Part shown: in pieces, positions 45,340 to 54,200 of the stretch | Layout of the letters: every line of letters starts with the position of its first letter | Numbering within the stretch: the stretch's first letter is position 1 | Assembly (NCBI RefSeq): GCF_000737535.1 | Contig: NZ_CP006269.1 | Span: forward strand, 1,302,001-1,366,000 | Length of the DNA: 64,000 nucleotides | DNA from: Synechococcus sp. KORDI-100 | GTDB lineage: Bacteria; Cyanobacteriota; Cyanobacteriia; PCC-6307; Cyanobiaceae | Reading direction: 5' to 3' | Translations under genes and position numbers: made by a program | The notes under the pieces: model-generated | Databases searched by the model: none | Seen by the model: only the letters and a program-made list of their open reading frames with translations | Told to the model about the DNA's origin: nothing

Positions 45340-46593
45340 ATGCCTTCTTTCTTTGATCTGCTATCACAAAGCAGCTATGAAAAAGCAGAATCCAGCAGCA
45401 CAACAGACATCTCGATCGAGCAGCAGAACATTGTTGAATCAATGTCCAACGAATTGATCGCCGAAGGTCTGCCCACTGATATTGCCGGTGATGTTTTGGC
45501 GATGGTCGGAGGATTTGGTTTTCAGCCGATGCGTGGACGTGCTGGTCGCGGACTTAGTGGTCGCGGACGCGGTGGATGGGGCCGCGGTCATGGTGGACGC
45601 GGTCATGGTGGACGCGGTTATGGCGGTGGGGGGTATGGCTATTCAGAGCCTGATTCCGTGTTCGAGGAGGTTGATGTTACTGATGAGGTCGTTGACGAGT
45701 TAGAACCTGTTGTTGAAGAGTTCGAGGTTGTTGATGCTCTGGATGATGAGGGCGACGTCTTGGACACAACAGATGAGATCGCAGAAGCAGTTAGCGATTA
45801 TGCCGGTGATGAATTTGAACTTGATCCCGATGATGTCGCTGAGGTGTTCAATGACATCGATCATGAAGCTGTTTCTGATATCACCTCCGGCTCCAACTCG
45901 TTGACGGTGTCCCAGGTGCAGAAGCTCTTTGAAATGTATTTCAATACAATTATCAATAGCGAGACAACGAACACGACGAATACTTATATTGACAACACTG
46001 ATAACAGCGTCAATACGATCAACGTTGATAATAGCATCAATAATATAATTGACAACTCAAATAATAGCGTTAATGATTCCTACAATTCTGTCATCGATAA
46101 TAGTGTCAACAACGTCAACACGTTTGAGGTGAACCGCACGGTGGTCTCGTTTGAGAATGTGATCAGCGGTGAGCGTTCCCGTGGGCGCGAGTCAGTGCGC
46201 GGGACGCGGGACGATGATCTGATTGCGGCGGGTTTAGGCCGTGATCGTCTTTTCGGTCGTGGTGGCGCTGACGACTTTCTGTTTGATCAGGCAGATGGTG
46301 GATGTGGTCGACGTCATGCCGATGTGATTCGCGACTTTGATGCTGATCAGGGTGATCGAATCCTGCTCGATAGTGGTGCCTTTAAGGGTGATGGTGTTGT
46401 CAGTGTTGCCGACAGCCGTCGTGAGTTTCAGCAACTCCGTAACAGAGGTGATTGCGACTTCATTTACTACCAGCCTAAGGGTGGGCTCTATTACAACGAG
46501 AATGGTGATAGTCGTGGTTTCGGTGAGGGCGGACTTCTGGCCGCACTGAAAGGTTCTCCAGAGCTCAGGGCAGAACAAATCGCCCTGGTCTGA
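45340..46593 (+). CDS. acidic, Arg/Gly-rich, Asn-rich exported protein, paralog B
   Basis: 417 residues from ATG 45340 (MPSFFDLLSQS); an in-frame GTG at 45286 is possible. Same plan as paralog A with the blocks rearranged. An Arg/Gly patch (MRGRAGRGLSGRGRGGWGRG) at residues 63-100 comes before the acidic region. Then come VSQVQKLFEMYF, an Asn/Asp/Ser/Ile-rich repeat region (residues about 207-263, absent from A), an RTX-like block (RGTRDDDLIAAGLGRDRLFG) and the shared C-terminus (CDFIYYQPKGGLYYNENG...). The Asn-rich part is strikingly AT-rich at DNA level. Likely exported by a type I system and possibly a structural or matrix protein. Confidence 0.75.
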   Translation: MPSFFDLLSQSSYEKAESSSTTDISIEQQNIVESMSNELIAEGLPTDIAGDVLAMVGGFGFQPMRGRAGRGLSGRGRGGWGRGHGGRGHGGRGYGGGGYGYSEPDSVFEEVDVTDEVVDELEPVVEEFEVVDALDDEGDVLDTTDEIAEAVSDYAGDEFELDPDDVAEVFNDIDHEAVSDITSGSNSLTVSQVQKLFEMYFNTIINSETTNTTNTYIDNTDNSVNTINVDNSINNIIDNSNNSVNDSYNSVIDNSVNNVNTFEVNRTVVSFENVISGERSRGRESVRGTRDDDLIAAGLGRDRLFGRGGADDFLFDQADGGCGRRHADVIRDFDADQGDRILLDSGAFKGDGVVSVADSRREFQQLRNRGDCDFIYYQPKGGLYYNENGDSRGFGEGGLLAALKGSPELRAEQIALV

Positions 46594-46631
46594 GGCTTCG
46601 ATTCAGTCGCTCACACGATGTTGCTCGATCT

Positions 46632-46665
46632 AACCCACGCCGGACGTAAGCCGGTGTGGGTTTTT
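46632..46665 (+). terminator. intrinsic terminator after paralog B
   Basis: AACCCACGCCGG pairs with CCGGTGTGGGTT (12 bp, one G-U) around a 7-base loop, followed by TTT. Very strong, and it closes the haloperoxidase cluster. Confidence 0.9.
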
Positions 46666-46700
46666 GCTGAACAGGGTCGTGTTTCTTTCGGGATGAGGGA

Positions 46701-46734
46701 TCCCTGAGCCGCGAACTCAGAGTTCTCTCAGGGA
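46701..46734. promoter_or_regulatory. inverted repeat upstream of the LuxR-type gene
   Basis: TCCCTGAG (46701-46708) and CTCAGGGA (46727-46734) form an 8-bp inverted repeat with an 18-base spacer, and two TCCTTCAG direct repeats follow. It lies about 90 bases before the HTH gene and could be an operator. A single TCCCTGAG also occurs at 41266, upstream of the haloperoxidase gene. Confidence 0.3.
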
Positions 46735-46820
46735 ATCCTTCAGAAGTCCTTCAGTGCTGCTGGTGCAACCGCGAGAAGGTACGGGAGGGAGAGATCCCCT
46801 CAATTACCACCACCACAATC

Positions 46821-47018
46821 GTGACTCCGCTGACGAACCGTGAAAACGACGTGCTTCGTTTGATCTGCGATGGTCTTTCGAATCGTGAAATCGGCTTGTC
46901 CCTTCACATCGCTGAAACCACCGCCCGCGATCACGTTCATTCGATTATCCGCAAGATGAATGCCCGGAACCGCACAGCCTGCGCTGTGGAGGGCATTCGC
47001 AGGCAGCTGGTGAGCTGA
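46821..47018 (+). CDS. LuxR/GerE-type HTH mini regulator
   Basis: 65 residues that are almost only the DNA-binding domain: LTNRENDVLRLICDGLSNRE, then IGLSLHIAETTARDHVHSII and RKMNARNRTACA. The start is GTG 46821. It has no receiver or ligand domain, like the small LuxR-type regulators of cyanobacteria (PedR class). It is placed between the haloperoxidase/RTX cluster and lipA. It could control the neighbours, but only position suggests this. Confidence 0.85.
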   Translation: MTPLTNRENDVLRLICDGLSNREIGLSLHIAETTARDHVHSIIRKMNARNRTACAVEGIRRQLVS

Positions 47019-47218
47019 TTGGCTGTTGCGCTGATCGGCTGCTGTGCTGAAGTGTCGCAAAACCGAAGTTTTTGTATCGAAAGACACATTTACTGGCGTT
47101 GTGGTCGATGATGGCCAAGCCGGCGGCATCGCTCCGAGCGGGTTCGCCCTCCCAGGCTGCCGGCACTCACTAACAGCTGCTCCGTTGATCAGAATCGGAG
47201 CAGGAAGCGGCGTGAACC

Positions 47219-48118
47219 ATGAGCAAATACAGCGCCATCGCTCCAGCGGAGCGTCTGCCGGAATGGTTGAGGCGTCCGATCGGTAAGGCTTCAGACCTGG
47301 AGGCGGTTCAGGCCCAGGTGAAGCAGAACCGTTTGCACACGATCTGCGAAGAGGGCCGCTGCCCGAATCGCGGTGAGTGTTACGCCGCGGGCACGGCGAC
47401 CTTCCTGTTGGGCGGCTCGATTTGCACCCGTAGCTGTGCCTTCTGCCAAGTGGAGAAGGGCAGGGCTCCGATGCCGCTGGATCAAGCAGAGGCTGAGCGG
47501 GTTGCTGATGCCGTGGCGTCGCTCGGTCTGCGTTATGTGGTGCTCACCGCCGTTGCCCGCGATGACCTGGCGGATCATGGCGCTGCGCTGTTCACCTCCA
47601 CGATGGCGTCCATTCGCCAGCGCAATCCGCTGATTGGCATCGAGGTGCTCACGCCGGACTTCTGGGGTGGATTCGCTGATGAGCAACGAGCGGTGCGGGC
47701 ACAACGAGAACGTTTGTCAACGGTGCTGTCAGCCCAGCCTGCCTGCTTCAACCACAACCTGGAAACCGTCCAGCGTCTTCAGGGTGAGGTGCGCCGTGGG
47801 GCGACGTATCAACGATCTCTGGGCTTGCTTGCTTCCGCCAGGGAGCTGGCGCCCTCGATTCCAACCAAGTCTGGCTTGATGCTTGGGCTTGGGGAAACCC
47901 ACGAGGAAGTGATTGCGGCGATGCGGGATCTGCGTGCGGCTGATTGCCAACGCCTCACCCTGGGTCAGTACCTGCGCCCATCACTGGCTCACATCCCAGT
48001 AGCCCGCTACTGGACGCCAGAGGAGTTTGATGCCCTGGCTGTGGTTGCTAGGGACCTTGGTTTCGCTCAGGTGCGCAGTGGTCCGCTGGTGCGCAGCAGC
48101 TATCACGCAGCCGATTGA
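47219..48118 (+). CDS. lipA: lipoyl synthase
   Basis: 299 residues of a radical-SAM enzyme. The auxiliary cluster motif [12 protein letters not shown] is followed by the radical-SAM CTRSCAFC and by [23 protein letters not shown] and [10 protein letters not shown]. It inserts two sulfurs into octanoyl groups on E2/GcvH proteins. The ATG at 47219 is followed by [14 protein letters not shown]. It ends in a 16-base overlap with the convergent gene. Confidence 0.96.
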   Translation: MSKYSAIAPAERLPEWLRRPIGKASDLEAVQAQVKQNRLHTICEEGRCPNRGECYAAGTATFLLGGSICTRSCAFCQVEKGRAPMPLDQAEAERVADAVASLGLRYVVLTAVARDDLADHGAALFTSTMASIRQRNPLIGIEVLTPDFWGGFADEQRAVRAQRERLSTVLSAQPACFNHNLETVQRLQGEVRRGATYQRSLGLLASARELAPSIPTKSGLMLGLGETHEEVIAAMRDLRAADCQRLTLGQYLRPSLAHIPVARYWTPEEFDALAVVARDLGFAQVRSGPLVRSSYHAAD

Positions 48119-48627
48119 CGCCAGCGCCGCTGGCTGATCGTTTGCACCCTGGCGCAATTACCTGTCATCAGCATCCCGGCCCCTCCCCAGACCAGGCGCA
48201 GCGGCAAATCCCAAAGCGCTGCATCCACCGAGCGGACAGCTTCGAAACCAAAACAGCGGAAGTAGCGCAGCAGGCGTTGGTGTTGCCGTTCGTCATCACG
48301 GATGGCCAGCAGCCGGGCCGTCCGGCAGGGCGTCATTTCCAGCGTCCAGGCCATCGTGGCGCTCCAGATCAGATCCCCAACACCAGCAGGCGCTGATGGC
48401 GTCACCCGCATCGTGTCGAGCTGCAGGCCTGAGCTGGCCGGATAGGCCCAGGCTTTCATCTCCCCCAGCAAGCGGTAGCCGCGATCATCGGCCGCCTGTG
48501 CCACCACCAGTTGCAGACTCCATAACCCGAGGGGCCGTCCCACCTTGAGGCGCAACAGCAGGCCTGCATCACGCGCCTGCCGTTCCAGGTCATCGAGGCG
48601 AGGATCGGCGGCACATGCGGATGTCAT
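48103..48627 (-). CDS. GNAT-like hypothetical protein
   Basis: 174 residues. The segment [20 protein letters not shown] followed by [21 protein letters not shown] looks like the CoA-binding end of a GNAT acetyltransferase, where a residue near the loop is followed by a helix and a G-F/Y strand. The N-terminal half has [12 protein letters not shown]. The first codons overlap the end of a small gene at 48590-48760. The assignment is weak; no substrate can be named. Confidence 0.6.
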   Translation of the reverse strand: MTSACAADPRLDDLERQARDAGLLLRLKVGRPLGLWSLQLVVAQAADDRGYRLLGEMKAWAYPASSGLQLDTMRVTPSAPAGVGDLIWSATMAWTLEMTPCRTARLLAIRDDERQHQRLLRYFRCFGFEAVRSVDAALWDLPLRLVWGGAGMLMTGNCARVQTISQRRWRQSAA

Positions 48628-48760
48628 GTGCTTCCATCAGGGCTGAGGTCAGGGCCGAGTCGCGGTTCGGTGATTTCTCCAGCAGCTGTTTCAGCTGGTG
48701 GGTCGACCATTCCGGAGTGGGTAGATCCTGACGTGACGGTGAAGGACGCGAGACCATCAT
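48590..48760 (-). CDS. small 56-residue protein overlapping the GNAT-like gene
   Basis: ATG ATG at 48760/48757 to TGA at 48590-48592. The product contains LPTPEWSTHQLKQLLEKSPN, then [20 protein letters not shown], an amphipathic helical protein. It overlaps the next minus-strand gene by 38 bases in another frame, suggesting translational coupling. Composition supports translation; function unknown. Confidence 0.5.
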   Translation of the reverse strand: MMVSRPSPSRQDLPTPEWSTHQLKQLLEKSPNRDSALTSALMEAHDIRMCRRSSPR

Positions 48761-48837
48761 TCTCTTGCGGCAAACCCGTCATAGGGCGCCTACGGCATTG
48801 TGCAACCCCTGAACTGGCCTAGGAATTCTTGCCGTTC

Positions 48838-49833
48838 TCATGCTGTTTCTTGCGGGTAGCGCTTTGCGGCGGAAACAGCCAGCAATGGCAGGGCTCCATA
48901 GAGATGGGGAAAAAGTTCACCGCAGGGGGAGGCATCCGCCCGTAACGGCGCTGCAACATCGGCGGGGTTGATCTGAAGCAGCAGCACCTCACCGGCGTCG
49001 CGGTAGAAGCGCTGAAAGGTGCCCTGAACCTGGTGCTCCCAGGAGCAGTGGATGAAGCCTGCCTGGGCAAGGGTCAGTCCACGGGTGGAGACGCTGTAGC
49101 CGCCGCTGGTTTGAGCGGCTCGCCAATCGCTGGCCAACGCCAGGTGAAACAGCGGTTGATCGAGGGGCACGGGGATGGCGTCTGCCGGGAACACGGGTTG
49201 GTGGCCACCGGGACTCCAGGGATCGGCCCGTTGCATCAGGCGTTCAAAATCCGGACTGTCCAGGAAGTGTTGGAGCCATTGCCGCAGGGGCGTCAACCTC
49301 GCATCGTCGTCAAAGCCATCCGGATCGGCGATGCGCCACTGACGCACGAATGGCCAGAGGGCGCCGTCGGCGAGGCTCATCTGCGGCCCTGTCAGCCAGC
49401 CATCAGCGGCGACGCGATCGCTCCAGACGCGCAGGATGCCGAGCCCCGCCTGCTGATGGTTCTGCCTGGACTCACCCGGGTAGCGATCGGTGTACTTGAA
49501 GCGATCAAGATGGAATTTGAACGCGCCATCGTTCTCTGCGATCAAGGCAGTGCTCGCGCCGTTCAGAACCAGATGGCGGGGATTGGCCTGAGCGAAGGCC
49601 CATCGCATCAGTTCAAGGCTTTCATCGATCACGCTGCCATCGCCTAATACCAGCACGGGAACCGTGCCCTTGGGAGAGGCATCCAGCATCTCCTGCGGCT
49701 TGGCCTTCAGGGCAATCTCTCGCCACTGCACCAGAAGCCCGGCCTGCAACAGAGCCCATCGCGCCCGCATCGCGTAAGGGCAGCGTCGAAAGCTGTAAAG
49801 GGTCGGCTGCACGTGGGAGTGGATGAGCGGCAC
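48838..49833 (-). CDS. glutathione S-transferase fused to DUF952
   Basis: 331 residues. The N-terminal half is GST-like: a thioredoxin fold with LYSFRRCPYAMRARWAL, then PKGTVPVLVLGDG and DESLELMRWA, and an all-helical domain to about residue 220. The C-terminal part (about 228-325) has FHLALASDWRAAQTSGGY, the STRGLTLAQAGFIHCSW core, QVQGTFQRFYRD and GELFPHLYGALPL, which is the DUF952 pattern. DUF952 proteins are normally stand-alone proteins of about 100 residues resembling ADP-ribosyltransferases in fold. The fusion suggests a detoxifying or regulatory enzyme. The CPYA site suggests a Cys-type (omega or grx-like) GST. Confidence 0.88.
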   Translation of the reverse strand: MPLIHSHVQPTLYSFRRCPYAMRARWALLQAGLLVQWREIALKAKPQEMLDASPKGTVPVLVLGDGSVIDESLELMRWAFAQANPRHLVLNGASTALIAENDGAFKFHLDRFKYTDRYPGESRQNHQQAGLGILRVWSDRVAADGWLTGPQMSLADGALWPFVRQWRIADPDGFDDDARLTPLRQWLQHFLDSPDFERLMQRADPWSPGGHQPVFPADAIPVPLDQPLFHLALASDWRAAQTSGGYSVSTRGLTLAQAGFIHCSWEHQVQGTFQRFYRDAGEVLLLQINPADVAAPLRADASPCGELFPHLYGALPLLAVSAAKRYPQETA

Positions 49834-49942
49834 ACGCTCATCCTGGCTCGTTCAAACCAACCTGAGTTGATGATGCGTTCCCCATGGCGGTGAAGCCGAT
49901 GAGGAACGCGCGGCTCATGCGCGTTTCAGCGCCGGCTTGCCA

Positions 49943-51118
49943 TCACTCGTAGGGCTTGGAGGAATGGTGGACCACAACGCGCAGCACACCGTCATCGCCT
50001 TTCTGGAACGTCCAGGTTTTGTCGACGTAACCAACGTTGCCTGCTTCGTCCTCGGTGTACATCCAACCCATCGTGGTGGCGGTGTCGCCATCGATGCGAA
50101 TCACAGCATTCTCGGTCCAGGCATTCGCCCAGGACGAGCGGTCGCCGTTTTCATCAGGAGTACTGCCAATGGCGAAGCCAAGGTCGTCGTACTTGTCACT
50201 ACCACCGACGAAGTAGGAGACGGCGCCCTCGCGGGTGGGCCTGAAGGTGTTGTCTCCGTAGGCCCAGGTGGGCTTGAAGGCCACTGCACCCTCCTGGTAG
50301 CCATAGGCCGCGTCGATCACTGCCCCGGCTAGTTCCTCAGCCGCATCAAAGCCTTCGTCCTTGTAGGTCTGGCTGATGGCGACCAGGGCATCGGTCCAAC
50401 CCTCCTGGGCAGCCAGCACCTCTTTCTTGGTGATCAGGTTGTCGATATCGAAGCTTCTGTTGTTGACCGTGTGATTCTTGATCTTTTTGGGTTCATCAAC
50501 CGTCTCATAGGGACTGGAGGAGTGGTGCAGAACGATCCGCACGTTGCCTAGATCGTCTTTCTGAAAGCCCCAGGTTTTATCGACGTAACCAACCGTGCCG
50601 TCCTCTGATTCGGTGTAAAGCAGACCTTGAACAATGGCCGTTTCGCCATCGAACCGTCTGACGGAGAGATCAAACCAGGAATCTTTCCAGGCACTTCTCT
50701 CACCCGTCACAGGATCGGGAGCAGAGCCGATGGCGAAACCAAGGTCGTCGTAGTCCTCATCTCCGCCGACGAAGTAGGACACAGCACCTTTTCGGGTGGT
50801 CCTGAAGGTCTGGTCTCCATTCGCCCAGGTGGGTTTGAAAGCGACGGGACCGATCTGATAGGCATAACCTCCATCGATGACAGCTTCGGTCAGTTCTTTT
50901 GCCGCTTCGAAGCCGTCGTTTTTATAGGTCTGGCTGATGTCCACCAAAGCATCCGTCCAGCCATTGAAGGCATTGCGAACTTCTCGTCTGGTGATGTTGT
51001 TTTGAAAAGGAAGCGTTTGTGTTTCTAACGATGATTCATTATGGGACCGCTTGAGGCTATTAGAGAGGGGATCAACGCAGTCGACGATCGCTGCTTGGGC
51101 AGACTCAGTTGAAAACAC
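49943..51118 (-). CDS. protein with two tandem NTF2/SnoaL-like domains
   Basis: 391 residues made of two homologous repeats (about 48-205 and 225-391). Each has GWTDALV.ISQTYK..GF.AA.EL, VAFKPTWA.GD.TFR.TR.GA, SYFVGG, DDLGFAIGS, VGYVDKTW.FQK and a final HHSS.PYE. The pattern is that of SnoaL/NTF2-like proteins, sometimes misnamed phosphoribosyl-AMP cyclohydrolase. No catalytic role can be claimed. The start is GTG 51118, and the first 40 residues are Ser/Asn-rich without a clear signal. It lies next to the BspA/RTX gene and is moderately AT-rich. Confidence 0.75.
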   Translation of the reverse strand: MFSTESAQAAIVDCVDPLSNSLKRSHNESSLETQTLPFQNNITRREVRNAFNGWTDALVDISQTYKNDGFEAAKELTEAVIDGGYAYQIGPVAFKPTWANGDQTFRTTRKGAVSYFVGGDEDYDDLGFAIGSAPDPVTGERSAWKDSWFDLSVRRFDGETAIVQGLLYTESEDGTVGYVDKTWGFQKDDLGNVRIVLHHSSSPYETVDEPKKIKNHTVNNRSFDIDNLITKKEVLAAQEGWTDALVAISQTYKDEGFDAAEELAGAVIDAAYGYQEGAVAFKPTWAYGDNTFRPTREGAVSYFVGGSDKYDDLGFAIGSTPDENGDRSSWANAWTENAVIRIDGDTATTMGWMYTEDEAGNVGYVDKTWTFQKGDDGVLRVVVHHSSKPYE

Positions 51119-51262
51119 TAAGAGTTATCCGTAACAAATTAAATGTGGCGACGACGACAAAACAGGACAGTATCGATTGATACTGTTCTGGCGATTGAGC
51201 TTGCTGGTTTCATTCAACCAATCAGAGAACATTGGGCCAGTTCTGGCCCGGCAAGCGTTGGC

Positions 51263-54200
51263 TTAAATGACATCCACTTCCACGACTGGAATAACCTCCA
51301 GGTTGTTTGGATAATTCGCCAGAAACTCCTCTTTATCGGTGTTCAAGAGCAGGGTATTAACGCCGTCGTTCCCTTTGATCTGTAGGTCATCACCCTTCTG
51401 GTTGAACTGAAGGTCGATGGCATACACGACACCAATTCCATCTTGATTGACATTGAAGTCAGTCACCACATCCTTCCCTGAAGAGAGAACAAAGACGTCC
51501 TCACCCTTGCCGCCAGTGAGTGTGTCGTTGCCCTTGCCGCCATAAGCGACGTCGTCGCCCTTTCCAGCTTTGAGAAGATCTTTCCCACTGTCGGCTAACA
51601 GAACGTCAGAACCCTTGTTGCCGCGAAGTTTGTCGGCCCCTTTACCCCCGTACTGATAATCATCTCCCCCGGCTCCGATGAGAGTATCGTCGCCAGCCCG
51701 TCCTCGTTGTTTGTCGACTGCCTTATTGCCCTTGTATTTTTCATCCTCTCTTGTGCCGCGTGTGATGACATCAAAGTTGTCTTTGGACGGTTGCTTTTCA
51801 ATGGTGACAACACGAAGCTGATTGTTCTCTCCAGCACTTCCACCATCACCAGCGATCCCGATCGACTCACCATCAATCTTTGAATCATTGCCGGTGTCTT
51901 GCGTGGAATCTCCGGGGAAGTCGATGCCTCCTCCTGATCCGGAGCCGCCGCCATTGTCATCATCGTCACCGCCACCACCACTGTTGCCACCTCCATCTTG
52001 AATTGGTTCGCTTGGATTCTCGTCATCGTCAACTTTTGACTTGATCAGAATGCGACCTTTTAAAGAGTAATCTGAATTTTGAATATATTTCTCGTTCACT
52101 TCGCTGAATTCTAGATTTGTTTCGTCTATAATGTATTCGCTTCTCTTTCCCTCCTTTCTTGGCTTGAAAATCCAAATCTCACGATTTTCCTGATCTACAG
52201 GGCTTTCTATAAGAACACCCATTCTCAGACCACTATCCTCATTTGTAATAATTACAGCCTCATGGTTGGCTGAATCGTCAACCTCTGCATCAAGTTCCGT
52301 AACTGCTTCGCTGAAATCACCTTCATAGTCTTCAATGATTGACATTCCACCTTGTGAAATGTATAAATCTTTGCCATTGCCACCAATAAGGGTATCAGCA
52401 AGCTTCTCGTTGAATTTTATCTCTTCGGGTTTATATTTGCCCGGCTTTAATTTACTTGATTTTAAACCAATTATATCTTTTTCGTCATAATCATGATTGT
52501 TGCTGTAAATTTCGTCGTCTCCATTTCCTCCGTCTGCAAAGTTGATGCCATCGTCTTTCTCTTTGGTTCCTGTTATTATTAGATCATCATCGTCACCTCC
52601 ATAGAGCGCATCATTACCTGACTTACCTTTCAGAGTATCGTCACCACTCAATCCAAAAAGTGTATCGTCGTTATCATTTCTTCCCTTGAACGTCACTCCT
52701 TTTGGTGTCTTGGCCTTAGAGCTGGGGCCATCATCACCGGTTACACCTTCATCGAAAGTGTCAAAGCCATAAATTGCTGTTGGGCATTCTCCCCATTTGG
52801 GCATGTGCTCATCGCTTAATTTTGATCCTTCTCCAAATGCATCGGGTTCTTCATCTATTCCTTCAACACACCAACCACTCAGGTCTTGATTAAATGACTC
52901 GGCATTCTTAAACATTTTTCGCATGTCATCAACATAATGCACATCCCATTTCGAAATATCTTGATTAAATTCTTTGGCGCCCTTGAACATTTCCTCCATG
53001 TCATGAACATTAGACACGTCCCAATTTGATAGATTGCTATTGAAATTCTCTGCACCGGAGAACATTCTTATCATAGTCTCTACGTTTGAGACGTCCCACT
53101 CGGAAATGTCACTTTCAAACTTGATTGCACCGTAGAACATGGAACCCATGTCTTCCACCCTGGAAACATTCCATTTTGAAAGATCACTATTGAAATCCTT
53201 GGCATCTTCGAACATATAATCCATTTTTTCTACCTTGGAAACATTCCAATTAGAAATATTAATTTCATCCTGGAACGTTGAGTCCTCAAACATGCCAGTC
53301 ATTTTATCTACCTCCCCAACATCCCATTTCGAAATATCTACGTTGTTGTTAATAGAATCTCTGAAAACATACATCATATTTTCTACGTTGCTAACGTTCC
53401 ATTGAGATATATCAGCAGAGAAATTTTCGGCTCCTGCTATCATATCGTACATACTTTTTACATTTTCAGTATTCCATGTCGAAATATTGGCGGTGAAATC
53501 TTTGCTGTACTCAAAAGCTGCTGACAAAGAGTCAACATTGCCGACTTTCCAGTCAGATAGATTGCTTTTGAATCCATCTGTTTCTCCAAATATTCCAGTA
53601 AAGTCTTCGAGATTACTGGTATCAAGTGATTCAATAGCTTCGTTTTCTGATGATATGTTTGCCCCTCTAAAAGCGTGTTGTCCAGATGCCAGCTGATTTT
53701 TAATTCTGCCAGATTCAGTTAGCTTTTTATCGATATCTGCCTCATTGAAATCGTCTTTTGTTGTACTCCTTGATCCAATTTGTTGAATACCGACGAGCCA
53801 TTCCAGATTTTTTTGCCCCTAAAATTACCCTTATTGTAGTCATAGTAAGAACTATTGTCCCAGTCAAAAATTGCCCGGTAGTCGTAATAACTGCCACCTT
53901 TTCCTTCTCCAATAGTCTGAAGATCAGAGAGTAATCTCTTTGTCGGCAATTCTTGCTCGCTAATACGCCTGCTCGATCGAAAGTAATGAAAATCATCTTC
54001 GCTTTGCCCGAGCAGTTCTCCTACTTGTTTGACGGACAGCCCAGTTTTTTCGAAAGTTGTACGATGTTCATCATCATCTTGATCCTTTAAATATATGTCT
54101 ATACTATCATCGCCTGCCTTCGCGATTTCGGTCACAGTTAAATACTCAGGTAAAATCAATTCATACGGAAAGTCTTCCGAGCTGTTGAATCCATCTTCAT

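Noticed and set aside
47044-47286. An 80-codon forward frame before lipA
   Set aside because: It runs into lipA in another frame, has no motif and no ribosome site, and lipA has a well-defined start at 47219.
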